From assembly GCA_950022655.1 (NCBI GenBank), contig OX465580.1, positions 123,239,016-123,303,015 of the forward strand: a stretch of 64,000 bases of DNA, given 5' to 3'. The position numbers and the translations under genes are program-made. Of the stretch, positions 54,464 through 64,000 are shown in pieces. The notes below the pieces were generated by a model that searched no databases, was not told the origin of the DNA, and saw only the letters and a list, made by a program, of their open reading frames with translations. Source of the DNA: Alentia gelatinosa. Lineage: Eukaryota > Annelida > Polychaeta > Phyllodocida > Polynoidae. The first letter of the stretch is position 1, and the number at the start of each line of letters is the position of its first letter.

Positions 54464-55072
54464 AGTATTTTATCCCATACAGACTAGCCATGAAACTCAG
54501 AATCTTCTCAGGATACATTTCAACTGAAAACCTATTTCAATATTCTCTGCAATATATATGCTGAGCTCATATATGCCTGTTTTGCATTGGAATCCATCGT
54601 TCTAGAAGAGCTGCAAATATCACAGCTCACACTTTCTAATATGAGAGAAGATCTGTAGATGTATATAGCTCGATAGCAGCAACTACATATTGTCCAATAC
54701 TCTATTGTTTTGTCTCACAGTGTAAGAGGAAAGCATATCATGGATGGAGGTAAAGGTGATACAAAGTTATTTCCTGTGATATCATGATGGAGTGCTTTAG
54801 TGTTGCATCAGATGATAGTCAAATCTCTAATTAATATGTCAAACTTCCCGAGATGATATACAAACCAATCTGCTGAATTCAGATAACCGAGGCAATATGT
54901 TCTTCCATGTCTCTATTTTCCACAAATGGGTACATTTGATTCTCTATGCTTCATGTCCTATATCAGAGAAATATGTACATACATACATACACCCAGTCTG
55001 TATTCTTGATACCATAATTGCAGTCATAGCAATATTTGGTGAAATTTCTTAGCCATCGCAGTAGCCAGCACA

Positions 55073-55144
55073 GGCTTGTTGGTCTAGGGGTATGATTCTC
55101 GCTTAGGGTGCGAGAGGTCCCGGGTTCAAATCCCGGACAAGCCC
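55073..55144 (+). tRNA. tRNA-Pro-AGG: tRNA-Pro (AGG)
   Basis: Consensus AGG gene; anticodon 55105-55107. Confidence 0.97.
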
Positions 55145-55232
55145 AGTTAGTTTTATGCTCATGTTTATGGAATGGAAAGTATTGACGGCCACAACCAATA
55201 TTTACTGGTCCCTCTAACACCAGTTGACATAT

Positions 55233-55304
55233 GGCTTGTTGGTCTAGGGGTATGATTCTCGCTTTGGGTGCGAGAGGTCCCGGGTTCAAATCCCGGACAA
55301 GCCC
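55233..55304 (+). tRNA. tRNA-Pro-TGG: tRNA-Pro (TGG), copy 1
   Basis: Consensus; anticodon 55265-55267. Downstream run is T4 (GCCTTTTGAC). Confidence 0.96.
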
Positions 55305-55588
55305 ATTGCCTTTTGACTTATCCATATCCTGCTCACTACTTGATTAACAAGTGTAAGAGAAAAGCATAATATACAGGAGAATCCAAAGCGTTTGTTAAAC
55401 TCTGAAAAAAGTGTGTGAAAATCAATAAAGCCTATTTGAAGAAGGATCGGTTATGGCAATAAAGAGGTTCTTCAGGTCATGTGACAAGTGAAACTTTCCT
55501 GAATGTCTTAAGGCATTCTCGCCGTTAAGAGACATACTGCCTTGGAGTATCCTTGCCTGTATAGCTACTGCTACCAAGTAATTGGGGC

Positions 55589-55623
55589 AGGAGAGGTCCT
55601 GGGTTCCAATGCTGGACAAGCCC
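55589..55623 (+). pseudogene. tRNA-Pro 3'-half relic
   Basis: Same as unit 1 relic. Confidence 0.82.
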
Positions 55624-55712
55624 AGTTAGTTTTATACTTCAGTATATCCAATCGAAGATCATGATGGTCACAACCAAAATTTTGCTGGTGTCTCTATCAC
55701 CAACTGACATAT

Positions 55713-55784
55713 GGCTTGTTGGTCTAGGGGTATGATTCTCGCTTTGGGTGCGAGAGGTCCCGGGTTCAAATCCCGGACAAGCCC
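55713..55784 (+). tRNA. tRNA-Pro-TGG: tRNA-Pro (TGG), copy 2
   Basis: Consensus; anticodon 55745-55747. Confidence 0.97.
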
Positions 55785-56492
55785 ATTAGCTTTTTACTTG
55801 TCCATATCCAGCTAGCTACTTAATCCATACATGGCCAAAAGGCCTGCAGGCATTATATACCTGGGGGAGGGGAATGCTTACAGGCATTCACAATGAATTC
55901 AAGCGTTTCTCAATATACACAGGAAGATTCAAAGTCTTTATATAATCTATGAAAAATTATGTGTGAAAATCAATGTGGTACATTTGAAGAAATCACTTAC
56001 GGCAATGAATAGACTCTTTAGGTCATGTGAAAAGTATAACCTTTCTTGAATGTCTTAAGGCATTATCGCAATCCAGAGAGATACTGCTCTGAGGAATCCT
56101 GCCCCTGTAGCTACTCACACCAGCAATTTGCTCGCCTAGAAAGGATGAATGTCCTCATCCTGATCATGTGCTGAAATTCTCAGCGGTGATTGAGTTGTGA
56201 TGTAATATTCATGACTCTTCAACTAGTGGAAATAAGTTTGATACTGGGACTTATGGCAACCATATAGTAAACTAGACTCTGTCTGTTCAAGCAAAGAAAG
56301 ATTTACTTCAGAAGAAACTTGAAAAATGCTATGTCTTGATATGAATGCCTTCGTGCAGACTGCAGTTTTATATGATTGCTCGACAAAAACAGGGTTCTAA
56401 AGCTGTCAAATATGTTGGCTTGCAAAATAACACCATATCTCAAGAAAACTAGAAGCAGGCGATAGAGTTTCAAGGGGAGCTGTTCTTTGTGA

Positions 56493-56564
56493 GGCTTGTT
56501 GGTCTAGGGGTATGATTCTCGCTTCGGGTGCGAGAGGTCCCGGGTTCAATTCCCGGACAAGCCC
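56493..56564 (+). tRNA. tRNA-Pro-CGG: tRNA-Pro (CGG)
   Basis: Consensus; anticodon 56525-56527. Confidence 0.97.
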
Positions 56565-57173
56565 AGTATTTTATCCCATACAGACTAGCCATGAAACTCA
56601 GAATCTTCTCAGGATACATTTCAACTGAAAACCTATTTCAATATTCTCTGCAATATATATGCTGAGCTCATATATGCCTGTTTTGCATTGGAATCCATCG
56701 TTCTAGAAGAGCTGCAAATATCACAGCTCACACTTTCTAATATGAGAGAAGATCTGTAGATGTATATAGCTCGATAGCAGCAACTTCATATTGTCCAATA
56801 CTCTATTGTTTTGTCTCACAGTGTAAGAGGAAAGCATATCATGGATGGAGGTAAAGGTGATACAAAGTTATTTCCTGTGATATCATGATGGAGTGCTTTA
56901 GTGTTGCATCAGATGATAGTCAAATCTCTTATTAATATGTCAAACTTCCCGAGATGATATACAAACCAATCTGCTGAATTCAGATAACCGAGGCAATATG
57001 TTCTTCCATGTCTCTATTTTCCACAAATGGATACATTTGATTCTCTATGCTTCATGTCCTATATCAGAGAAATATCTATATACATACATACACCCAGTCT
57101 GTATTCTTGATACCATAATTGCAGTCATAGCAATATTTGGTGAAATTTCTTAGCCATCGCAGTAGCCAGCACA

Positions 57174-57245
57174 GGCTTGTTGGTCTAGGGGTATGATTCT
57201 CGCTTAGGGTGCGAGAGGTCCCGGGTTCAAATCCCAGACAAGCCC
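57174..57245 (+). tRNA. tRNA-Pro-AGG: tRNA-Pro (AGG), T-stem variant
   Basis: Anticodon 57206-57208; A63. Confidence 0.83.
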
Positions 57246-57333
57246 AGTTAGTTTTATGCTCATGTTTATGGAATGGAAAGTATTGACGGCCACAACCAAT
57301 ATTTACTGGTTCCTCTAACACCAGTTGACATAT

Positions 57334-57405
57334 GGCTTGTTGGTCTAGGGGTATGATTCTCGCTTTGGGTGCGAGAGGTCCCGGGTTCAAATCCCGGACA
57401 AGCCC
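57334..57405 (+). tRNA. tRNA-Pro-TGG: tRNA-Pro (TGG), copy 1
   Basis: Consensus; anticodon 57366-57368. Confidence 0.97.
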
Positions 57406-57689
57406 ATTAGCTTTTTACTTGTTCATATCCTGCTCACTACTTGATTAACAAGTGTAAGAGAAAAGCATAATATACAGGGGAATCCAAAGCGTTTGTTAAA
57501 CTCTGAAAAAAGTGTGTGAAAATCAATAAAGCCTATTTGAAGAAGGATCGGTTATGGCAATAAAGAGGTTCTTCAGGTCATGTGACAAGTGAAACTTTCC
57601 TGAATGTCTTAAGGCATTCTCGCCATTAAGAGACATACTGCCTTGGAGTATTCTTGCCTGTATAGCTACTGCTACCAAGTAATTGGGGC

Positions 57690-57724
57690 AGGAGAGGTCC
57701 TGGGTTCCAATGCTGGACAAGCCC
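57690..57724 (+). pseudogene. tRNA-Pro 3'-half relic
   Basis: Same as unit 1 relic. Confidence 0.82.
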
Positions 57725-57813
57725 AGTTAGTTTTATACTTCAGTATATCCAATCGAAGATCATGATGGTCACAACCAAAATTTTGCTGGTGTCTCTATCA
57801 CCAACTGACATAT

Positions 57814-57885
57814 GGCTTGTTGGTCTAGGGGTATGATTCTCGCTTTGGGTGCGAGAGGTCCCGGGTTCAAATCCCGGACAAGCCC
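57814..57885 (+). tRNA. tRNA-Pro-TGG: tRNA-Pro (TGG), copy 2
   Basis: Consensus; anticodon 57846-57848. Confidence 0.97.
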
Positions 57886-58593
57886 ATTAGCTTTTTACTT
57901 GTCCATATCCAGCTAGCTACTTAATCCATACATGGCCAAAAGGCCTGCAGGCATTATATACCTGGGGGAGGGGAATGCTTACAGGCATTCACAATGAATT
58001 CAAGCGTTTCTCAATATACACAGGAAGATTCAAAGTCTTTATATAATCTATGAAAAATTATGTGTGAAAATCAATGTGGTACATTTGAAGAAATCACTTA
58101 CGGCAATGAATAGACTCTTTAGGTCATGTGAAAAGTATAACCTTTCTTGAATGTCTTAAGGCATTATCGCAATCCAGAGAGATACTGCTCTGAGGAATCC
58201 TGCCCCTGTAGCTACTCACACCAGCAATTTGCTCGCCTAGAAAGGATGAATGTCCTCATCCTGATCATGTGCTGAAATTCTCAGCGGTGATTGAGTTGTG
58301 ATGTAATATTCATGACTCTTCAACTAGTGGAAATAAGTTTGATACTGGGACTTATGGCAACCATATAGTAAACTAGACTCTGTATGTTCAAGCAAAGAAA
58401 GATTTACTTCAGAAGAAACTTGAAAAATGCTATGTCTTGATATGAATGCCTTCGTGCAGACTGCAGTTTTATATGATTGCTCGACAAAAACAGGGTTCTA
58501 AAGCTGTCAAATATGTTGGCTTGCAAAATAACACCATATCTCAAGAAAACTAGAAGCAGGCGATAGAGTTTCAAGGGGAGCTCTTCTTTGTGA

Positions 58594-58665
58594 GGCTTGT
58601 TGGTCTAGGGGTATGGTTCTCGCTTCGGGTGCGAGAGGTCCCGGGTTCAATTCCCGGACAAGCCC
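58594..58665 (+). tRNA. tRNA-Pro-CGG: tRNA-Pro (CGG), D-stem variant
   Basis: Anticodon 58626-58628. A23 is G (TATGGTTC), leaving a U-G pair in the D stem; probably functional. Shared with unit 32. Confidence 0.93.
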
Positions 58666-59274
58666 AGTATTTTATCCCATACAGACTAGCCATGAAACTC
58701 AGAATCTTCTCAGGATACATTTCAACTGAAAACCTATTTCAATATTCTCTGCAATATATATGCTGAGCTCATATATGCCTGTTTTGCATTGGAATCCATC
58801 GTTCTAGAAGAGCTGCAAATATCACAGCTCACACTTTCTAATATGAGAGAAGATCTGTAGATGTATATAGCTCGATAGCAGCAACTTCATATTGTCCAAT
58901 ACTCTATTGTTTTGTCTCACAGTGTAAGAGGAAAGCATATCATGGATGGAGGTAAAGGTGATACAAAGTTATTTCCTGTGATATCATGATGGAGTGCTTT
59001 AGTGTTGCATCAGATGATAGTCAAATCTCTAATTAATATGTCAAACTTCCCGAGATGATATACAAACCAATCTGCTGAATTCAGATAACCAAGGCAATAT
59101 GTTCTTCCATGTCTCTATTTTCCACAAATGGGTACATTTGATTCTCTATGCTTCATGTCCTATATCAGAGAAATATGTACATACATACATACACCCAGTC
59201 TGTATTCTTGATACCATAATTGCAGTCATAGCAATATTTGGTGAAATTTCTTAGCCATCGCAGTAGCCAGCACA

Positions 59275-59346
59275 GGCTTGTTGGTCTAGGGGTATGATTC
59301 TCGCTTAGGGTGCGAGAGGTCCCGGGTTCAAATCCCGGACAAGCCC
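59275..59346 (+). tRNA. tRNA-Pro-AGG: tRNA-Pro (AGG)
   Basis: Consensus AGG gene; anticodon 59307-59309. Confidence 0.97.
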
Positions 59347-59434
59347 AGTTAGTTTTATGCTCATGTTTATGGAATGGAAAGTATTGACGGCCACAACCAA
59401 TATTTACTGGTCCCTCTAACACCAGCTGACATAT

Positions 59435-59506
59435 GGCTTGTTGGTCTAGGGGTATGATTCTCGCTTTGGGTGCGAGAGGTCCCGGGTTCAAATCCCGGAC
59501 AAGCCC
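59435..59506 (+). tRNA. tRNA-Pro-TGG: tRNA-Pro (TGG), copy 1
   Basis: Consensus; anticodon 59467-59469. Downstream run is T4. Confidence 0.96.
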
Positions 59507-59790
59507 ATTGCCTTTTGACTTATCCATATCCTGCTCACTACTTGATTAACAAGTGTAAGAGAAAAGCATAATATACAGGAGAATCCAAAGCGTTTGTTAA
59601 ACTCTGAAAAAAGTGTGTGAAAATCAATAAAGCCTATTTGAAGAAGGATCGGTTATGGCAATAAAGAGGTTCTTCAGGTCATGTGACAAGTGAAACTTTC
59701 CTGAATGTCTTAAGGCATTCTCGCCGTTAAGAGACATACTGCCTTGGAGTATCCTTGCCTGTATAGCTACTGCTACCAAGTAATTGGGGC

Positions 59791-59825
59791 AGGAGAGGTC
59801 CTGGGTTCCAATGCTGGACAAGCCC
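59791..59825 (+). pseudogene. tRNA-Pro 3'-half relic
   Basis: Same as unit 1 relic. Confidence 0.82.
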
Positions 59826-59914
59826 AGTTAGTTTTATACTTCAGTATATCCAATCGAAGATCATGATGGTCACAACCAAAATTTTGCTGGTGTCTCTATC
59901 ACCAACTGACATAT

Positions 59915-59986
59915 GGCTTGTTGGTCTAGGGGTATGATTCTCGCTTTGGGTGCGAGAGGTCCCAGGTTCAAATCCCGGACAAGCCC
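59915..59986 (+). tRNA. tRNA-Pro-TGG: tRNA-Pro (TGG), copy 2, T-stem variant
   Basis: Anticodon 59947-59949; A50 gives an A-C mismatch. Confidence 0.83.
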
Positions 59987-60694
59987 ATTAGCTTTTTACT
60001 TGTCCATATCCAGCTAGCTACTTAATCCATACATGGCCAAAAGGCCTGCAGGCATTATATACCTGGGGGAGGGGAATGCTTACAGGCATTCACAATGAAT
60101 TCAAGCGTTTCTCAATATACACAGGAAGATTCAAAGTCTTTATATAATCTATGAAAAATTATGTGTGAAAATCAATGTGGTACATTTGAAGAAATCACTT
60201 ACGGCAATGAATAGACTCTTTAGGTCATGTGAAAAGTATAACCTTTCTTGAATGTCTTAAGGCATTATCGCAATGCAGAGAGATACTGCTCTGAGGAATC
60301 CTGCCCCTGTAGCTACTCACACCAGCAATTTGCTCGCCTAGAAAGGATGAATGTCCTCATCCTGATCATGTGCTGAAATTCTCAGCGGTGATTGAGTTGT
60401 GATGTAATATTCATGACTCTTCAACTAGTGGAAATAAGTTTGATACTGGGACTTATGGCAACCATATAGTAAACTAGACTCTGTATGTTCAAGCAAAGAA
60501 AGATTTACTTCAGAAGAAACTTGAAAAATGCTATGTCTTGATATGAATGCCTTCGTGCAGACTGCAGTTTTATATGATTGCTCGACAAAAACAGGGTTCT
60601 AAAGCTGTCAAATATGTTGGCTTGCAAAATAACACCATATCTCAAGAAAACTAGAAGCAGGCGATAGAGTTTCAAGGGGAGCTGTTCTTTGTGA

Positions 60695-60766
60695 GGCTTG
60701 TTGGTCTAGGGGTATGATTCTCGCTTCGGGTGCGAGAGGTCCCGGGTTCAATTCCCGGACAAGCCC
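60695..60766 (+). tRNA. tRNA-Pro-CGG: tRNA-Pro (CGG)
   Basis: Consensus; anticodon 60727-60729. Confidence 0.97.
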
Positions 60767-61375
60767 AGTATTTTATCCCATACAGACTAGCCATGAAACT
60801 CAGAATCTTCTCAGGATACATTTCAACTGAAAACCTATTTCAATATTCTCTGCAATATATATGCTGAGCTCATATATGCCTGTTTTGCATTGGAATCCAT
60901 CGTTCTAGAAGAGCTGCAAATATCACAGCTCACACTTTCTAATATGAGAGAAGATCTGTAGATGTATATAGCTCGATAGCAGCAACTTCATATTGTCCAA
61001 TACTCTATTGTTTTGTCTCACAGTGTAAGAGGAAAGCATATCATGGATGGAGGTAAAGGTGATACAAAGTTATTTCCTGTGATATCATGATGGAGTGCTT
61101 TAGTGTTGCATCAGATGATAGTCAAATCTCTTATTAATATGTCAAACTTCCCGAGATGATATACAAACCAATCTGCTGAATTCAGATAACCGAGGCAATA
61201 TGTTCTTCCATGTCTCTATTTTCCACAAATGGATACATTTGATTCTCTATGCTTCATGTCCTATATCAGAGAAATATCTACATACATACATACACCCAGT
61301 CTGTATTCTTGATACCATAATTGCAGTCATAGCAATATTTGGTGAAATTTCTTAGCCATCGCAGTAGCCAGCACA

Positions 61376-61447
61376 GGCTTGTTGGTCTAGGGGTATGATT
61401 GTCGCTTAGGGTGCGAGAGGTCCCGGGTTCAAATCCCAGACAAGCCC
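61376..61447 (+). tRNA. tRNA-Pro-AGG: tRNA-Pro (AGG), two stem mismatches
   Basis: Anticodon 61408-61410; G26 and A63, as in units 4, 6, 9 and 11. Confidence 0.72.
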
Positions 61448-61535
61448 AGTTAGTTTTATGCTCATGTTTATGGAATGGAAAGTATTGACGGCCACAACCA
61501 ATATTTACTGGTCCCTCTAACACCAGTTGACATAT

Positions 61536-61607
61536 GGCTTGTTGGTCTAGGGGTATGATTCTCGCTTTGGGTGCGAGAGGTCCCGGGTTCAAATCCCGGA
61601 CAAGCCC
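61536..61607 (+). tRNA. tRNA-Pro-TGG: tRNA-Pro (TGG), copy 1
   Basis: Consensus; anticodon 61568-61570. Confidence 0.97.
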
Positions 61608-61891
61608 ATTAGCTTTTTACTTGTTCATATCCTGCTCACTACTTGATTAACAAGTGTAAGAGAAAAGCATAATATACAGGGGAATCCAAAGCGTTTGTTA
61701 AACTCTGAAAAAAGTGTGTGAAAATCAATAAAGCCTATTTGAAGAAGGATCGGTTATGGCAATAAAGAGGTTCTTCAGGTCATGTGACAAGTGAAACTTT
61801 CCTGAATGTCTTAAGGCATTCTCGCCATTAAGAGACATACTGCCTTGGAGTATTCTTGCCTGTATAGCTACTGCTACCAAGTAATTGGGGC

Positions 61892-61926
61892 AGGAGAGGT
61901 CCTGGGTTCCAATGCTGGACAAGCCC
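61892..61926 (+). pseudogene. tRNA-Pro 3'-half relic
   Basis: Same as unit 1 relic. Confidence 0.82.
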
Positions 61927-62015
61927 AGTTAGTTTTATACTTCAGTATATCCAATCGAAGATCATGATGGTCACAACCAAAATTTTGCTGGTGTCTCTAT
62001 CACCAACTGACATAT

Positions 62016-62087
62016 GGCTTGTTGGTCTAGGGGTATGATTCTCGCTTTGGGTGCGAGAGGTCCCGGGTTCAAATCCCGGACAAGCCC
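62016..62087 (+). tRNA. tRNA-Pro-TGG: tRNA-Pro (TGG), copy 2
   Basis: Consensus; anticodon 62048-62050. The terminator is cut to T4 (AGCCTTTTACT). Confidence 0.96.
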
Positions 62088-62795
62088 ATTAGCCTTTTAC
62101 TTGTCCATATCCAGCTAGCTACTTAATCCATACATGGCCAAAAGGCCTGCAGGCATTATATACCTGGGGGAGGGGAATGCTTACAGGCATTCACAATGAA
62201 TTCAAGCGTTTCTCAATATACACAGGAAGATTCAAAGTCTTTATATAATCTATGAAAAATTATGTGTGAAAATCAATGTGGTACATTTGAAGAAATCACT
62301 TACGGCAATGAATAGACTCTTTAGGTCATGTGAAAAGTATAACCTTTCTTGAATGTCTTAAGGCATTATCGCAATCCAGAGAGATACTGCTCTGAGGAAT
62401 CCTGCCCCTGTAGCTACTCACACCAGCAATTTGCTCGCCTAGAAAGGATGAATGTCCTCATCCTGATCATGTGCTGAAATTCTCAGCGGTGATTGAGTTG
62501 TGATGTAATATTCATGACTCTTCAACTAGTGGAAATAAGTTTGATACTGGGACTTATGGCAACCATATAGTAAACTAGACTCTGTATGTTCAAGCAAAGA
62601 AAGATTTACTTCAGAAGAAACTTGAAAAATGCTATGTCTTGATATGAATGCCTTCGTGCAGACTGCAGTTTTATATGATTGCTCGACAAAAACAGGGTTC
62701 TAAAGCTGTCAAATATGTTGGCTTGCAAAATAACACCATATCTCAAGAAAACTAGAAGCAGGCGATAGAGTTTCAAGGGGAGCTCTTCTTTGTGA

Positions 62796-62867
62796 GGCTT
62801 GTTGGTCTAGGGGTATGGTTCTCGCTTCGGGTGCGAGAGGTCCCGGGTTCAATTCCCGGACAAGCCC
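62796..62867 (+). tRNA. tRNA-Pro-CGG: tRNA-Pro (CGG), D-stem variant
   Basis: Anticodon 62828-62830; G23 as in unit 30. Confidence 0.93.
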
Positions 62868-63476
62868 AGTATTTTATCCCATACAGACTAGCCATGAAAC
62901 TCAGAATCTTCTCAGGATACATTTCAACTGAAAACCTATTTCAATATTCTCTGCAATATATATGCTGAGCTCATATATGCCTGTTTTGCATTGGAATCCA
63001 TCGTTCTAGAAGAGCTGCAAATATCACAGCTCACACTTTCTAATATGAGAGAAGATCTGTAGATGTATATAGCTCGATAGCAGCAACTTCATATTGTCCA
63101 ATACTCTATTGTTTTGTCTCACAGTGTAAGAGGAAAGCATATCATGGATGGAGGTAAAGGTGATACAAAGTTATTTCCTGTGATATCATGATGGAGTGCT
63201 TTAGTGTTGCATCAGATGATAGTCAAATCTCTAATTAATATGTCAAACTTCCCGAGATGATATACAAACCAATCTGCTGAATTCAGATAACCGAGGCAAT
63301 ATGTTCTTCCATGTCTCTATTTTCCACAAATGGATACATTTGATTCTCTATGCTTCATGTCCTATATCAGAGAAATATCTACATACATACATACACCCAG
63401 TCTGTATTCTTGATACCATAATTGCAGTCATAGCAATATTTGGTGAAATTTCTTAGCCATCGCAGTAGCCAGCACA

Positions 63477-63548
63477 GGCTTGTTGGTCTAGGGGTATGAT
63501 TCTCGCTTAGGGTGCGAGAGGTCCCGGGTTCAAATCCCAGACAAGCCC
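63477..63548 (+). tRNA. tRNA-Pro-AGG: tRNA-Pro (AGG), T-stem variant
   Basis: Anticodon 63509-63511; A63. Confidence 0.83.
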
Positions 63549-63636
63549 AGTTAGTTTTATGCTCATGTTTATGGAATGGAAAGTATTGACGGCCACAACC
63601 AATATTTACTGGTCCCTCTAACACCAGTTGACATAT

Positions 63637-63708
63637 GGCTTGTTGGTCTAGGGGTATGATTCTCGCTTTGGGTGCGAGAGGTCCCGGGTTCAAATCCCGG
63701 ACAAGCCC
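63637..63708 (+). tRNA. tRNA-Pro-TGG: tRNA-Pro (TGG), copy 1
   Basis: Consensus; anticodon 63669-63671. Confidence 0.97.
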
Positions 63709-63992
63709 ATTAGCTTTTTACTTGTTCATATCCTGCTCACTACTTGATTAACAAGTGTAAGAGAAAAGCATAATATACAGGGGAATCCAAAGCGTTTGTT
63801 AAACTCTGAAAAAAGTGTGTGAAAATCAATAAAGCCTATTTGAAGAAGGATCGGTTATGGCAATAAAGAGGTTCTTCAGGTCATGTGACAAGTGAAACTT
63901 TCCTGAATGTCTTAAGGCATTCTCGCCATTAAGAGACATACTGCCTTGGAGTATTCTTGCCTGTATAGCTACTGCTACCAAGTAATTGGGGC

Positions 63993-64000
63993 AGGAGAGG
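63993..64000 (+). pseudogene. tRNA-Pro 3'-half relic (cut by window end)
   Basis: First eight bases (AGGAGAGG) of the relic; identified by its position in the unit. Confidence 0.6.

Larger units (their letters stand above)
53797..55897 (+). repeat. Unit 28 (2,101 bp)
   Basis: Four consensus tRNA genes; shares the altered TGG-1 3' flank and GAGCTCTTC with unit 30. Confidence 0.95.
55898..57998 (+). repeat. Unit 29 (2,101 bp)
   Basis: Shares TCTTATTAAT, CAACTTCAT, CTTGTTCAT, CGCCATTAAG and TATTCTTGCC with unit 31. Confidence 0.95.
57999..60099 (+). repeat. Unit 30 (2,101 bp)
   Basis: Partner of unit 28 at 4,202-bp spacing; also shares the CGG-gene variant with unit 32. Confidence 0.95.
60100..62200 (+). 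repeat. Unit 31 (2,101 bp)
   Basis: Partner of unit 29 at 4,202-bp spacing; shares AATGCAGAG with unit 26. Confidence 0.95.
1..64000 (+). repeat. Tandem array of ~2.1-kb tRNA-Pro repeat units
   Basis: The whole window is a head-to-tail array of 32 units (31 whole, one cut at the right edge), phased here on the recurring TTCAAG at position 1. The standard length is 2,101 bp; observed lengths run from 1,504 to 2,109 bp. Units differ by scattered single bases, so spacers are homogenised as well as genes, which indicates concerted evolution by unequal exchange and gene conversion. All 118 tRNA loci are on the + strand and all have a proline tRNA body. The array runs off both ends of the window. 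Tandem tRNA clusters are known in vertebrates (for example in frogs and zebrafish); which lineage this is cannot be told from the sequence. Confidence 0.97.
62201..64000 (+). repeat. Unit 32 (partial, 1,800 bp, cut by window edge)
   Basis: The 5' part matches unit 30 (GAGCTCTTC, TATGGTTC); the 3' part matches units 29 and 31 (CTTGTTCAT, CGCCATTAAG). Likely a crossover product. TGG-2 lies beyond the window. Confidence 0.94.

Noticed and set aside
1..64000. CRISPR array (regular repeats with spacers).
   Set aside because: The 72-nt repeats are full tRNA cloverleafs with unequal, conserved spacers of 88 to 708 bp.

Overview
This window is one continuous tandem array built almost entirely of nuclear proline tRNA genes. 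I see no protein-coding gene, no rRNA, no transposon and no CRISPR. The tRNA body (72 nt, internal box A and box B, discriminator C, no encoded CCA, no intron, a short T-run terminator) is that of an animal and most likely vertebrate nuclear tRNA-Pro. From memory it differs from the mammalian form mainly at one acceptor base pair. The sequence alone does not fix the species.

Layout. A unit of about 2,101 bp repeats head to tail, all on the + strand. There are 32 units: 31 whole by my chosen phase, with the last cut by the window edge. A full unit holds, in order: block A (about 595 bp, no gene), tRNA-Pro(CGG), a 609-bp spacer, tRNA-Pro(AGG), an 88-bp gap, tRNA-Pro(TGG) copy 1, block B (about 285 bp) ending in a decayed 3' half of a tRNA-Pro, an 89-bp gap, tRNA-Pro(TGG) copy 2, and a short hairpin-rich segment leading into the next unit. 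I count 118 tRNA loci of 69-72 nt: 33 at the CGG position, 32 at the AGG position, 28 at TGG-1 and 25 at TGG-2. By actual anticodon this is 29 CGG, 34 AGG, 54 TGG and 1 TGT. Together the anticodons read all four proline codons (AGG as IGG for CCU/CCC/CCA, TGG for CCA/CCG, CGG for CCG).

Variation. Units 3, 19 and 22 lack 597 bp (both TGG genes). Unit 15 has the same deletion plus a 430-bp tandem duplication that adds a second CGG gene. Units 14 and 26 lack exactly 480 bp, the TGG-1 to TGG-2 distance, as a tRNA-to-tRNA crossover would give. On a larger scale, units 4-8 (10,499 bp) are repeated almost perfectly as units 9-13, units 1-3 reappear as units 17-19 and in part as 20-22, and units 28-32 show a two-unit (4,202 bp) pattern.

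The unit is itself the product of an older internal duplication: [AGG - TGG-1 - block B] is homologous to [relic - TGG-2 - block A]. The second AGG gene has decayed to the relic, and the surviving AGG position is also the most damaged (only 9 of 32 match the consensus). Notable single genes are a Pro-bodied tRNA with a threonine anticodon (TGT) at 42077-42148, anticodon switches at the CGG position in units 7, 8, 12 and 13, and three CGG genes with a broken T4 terminator.
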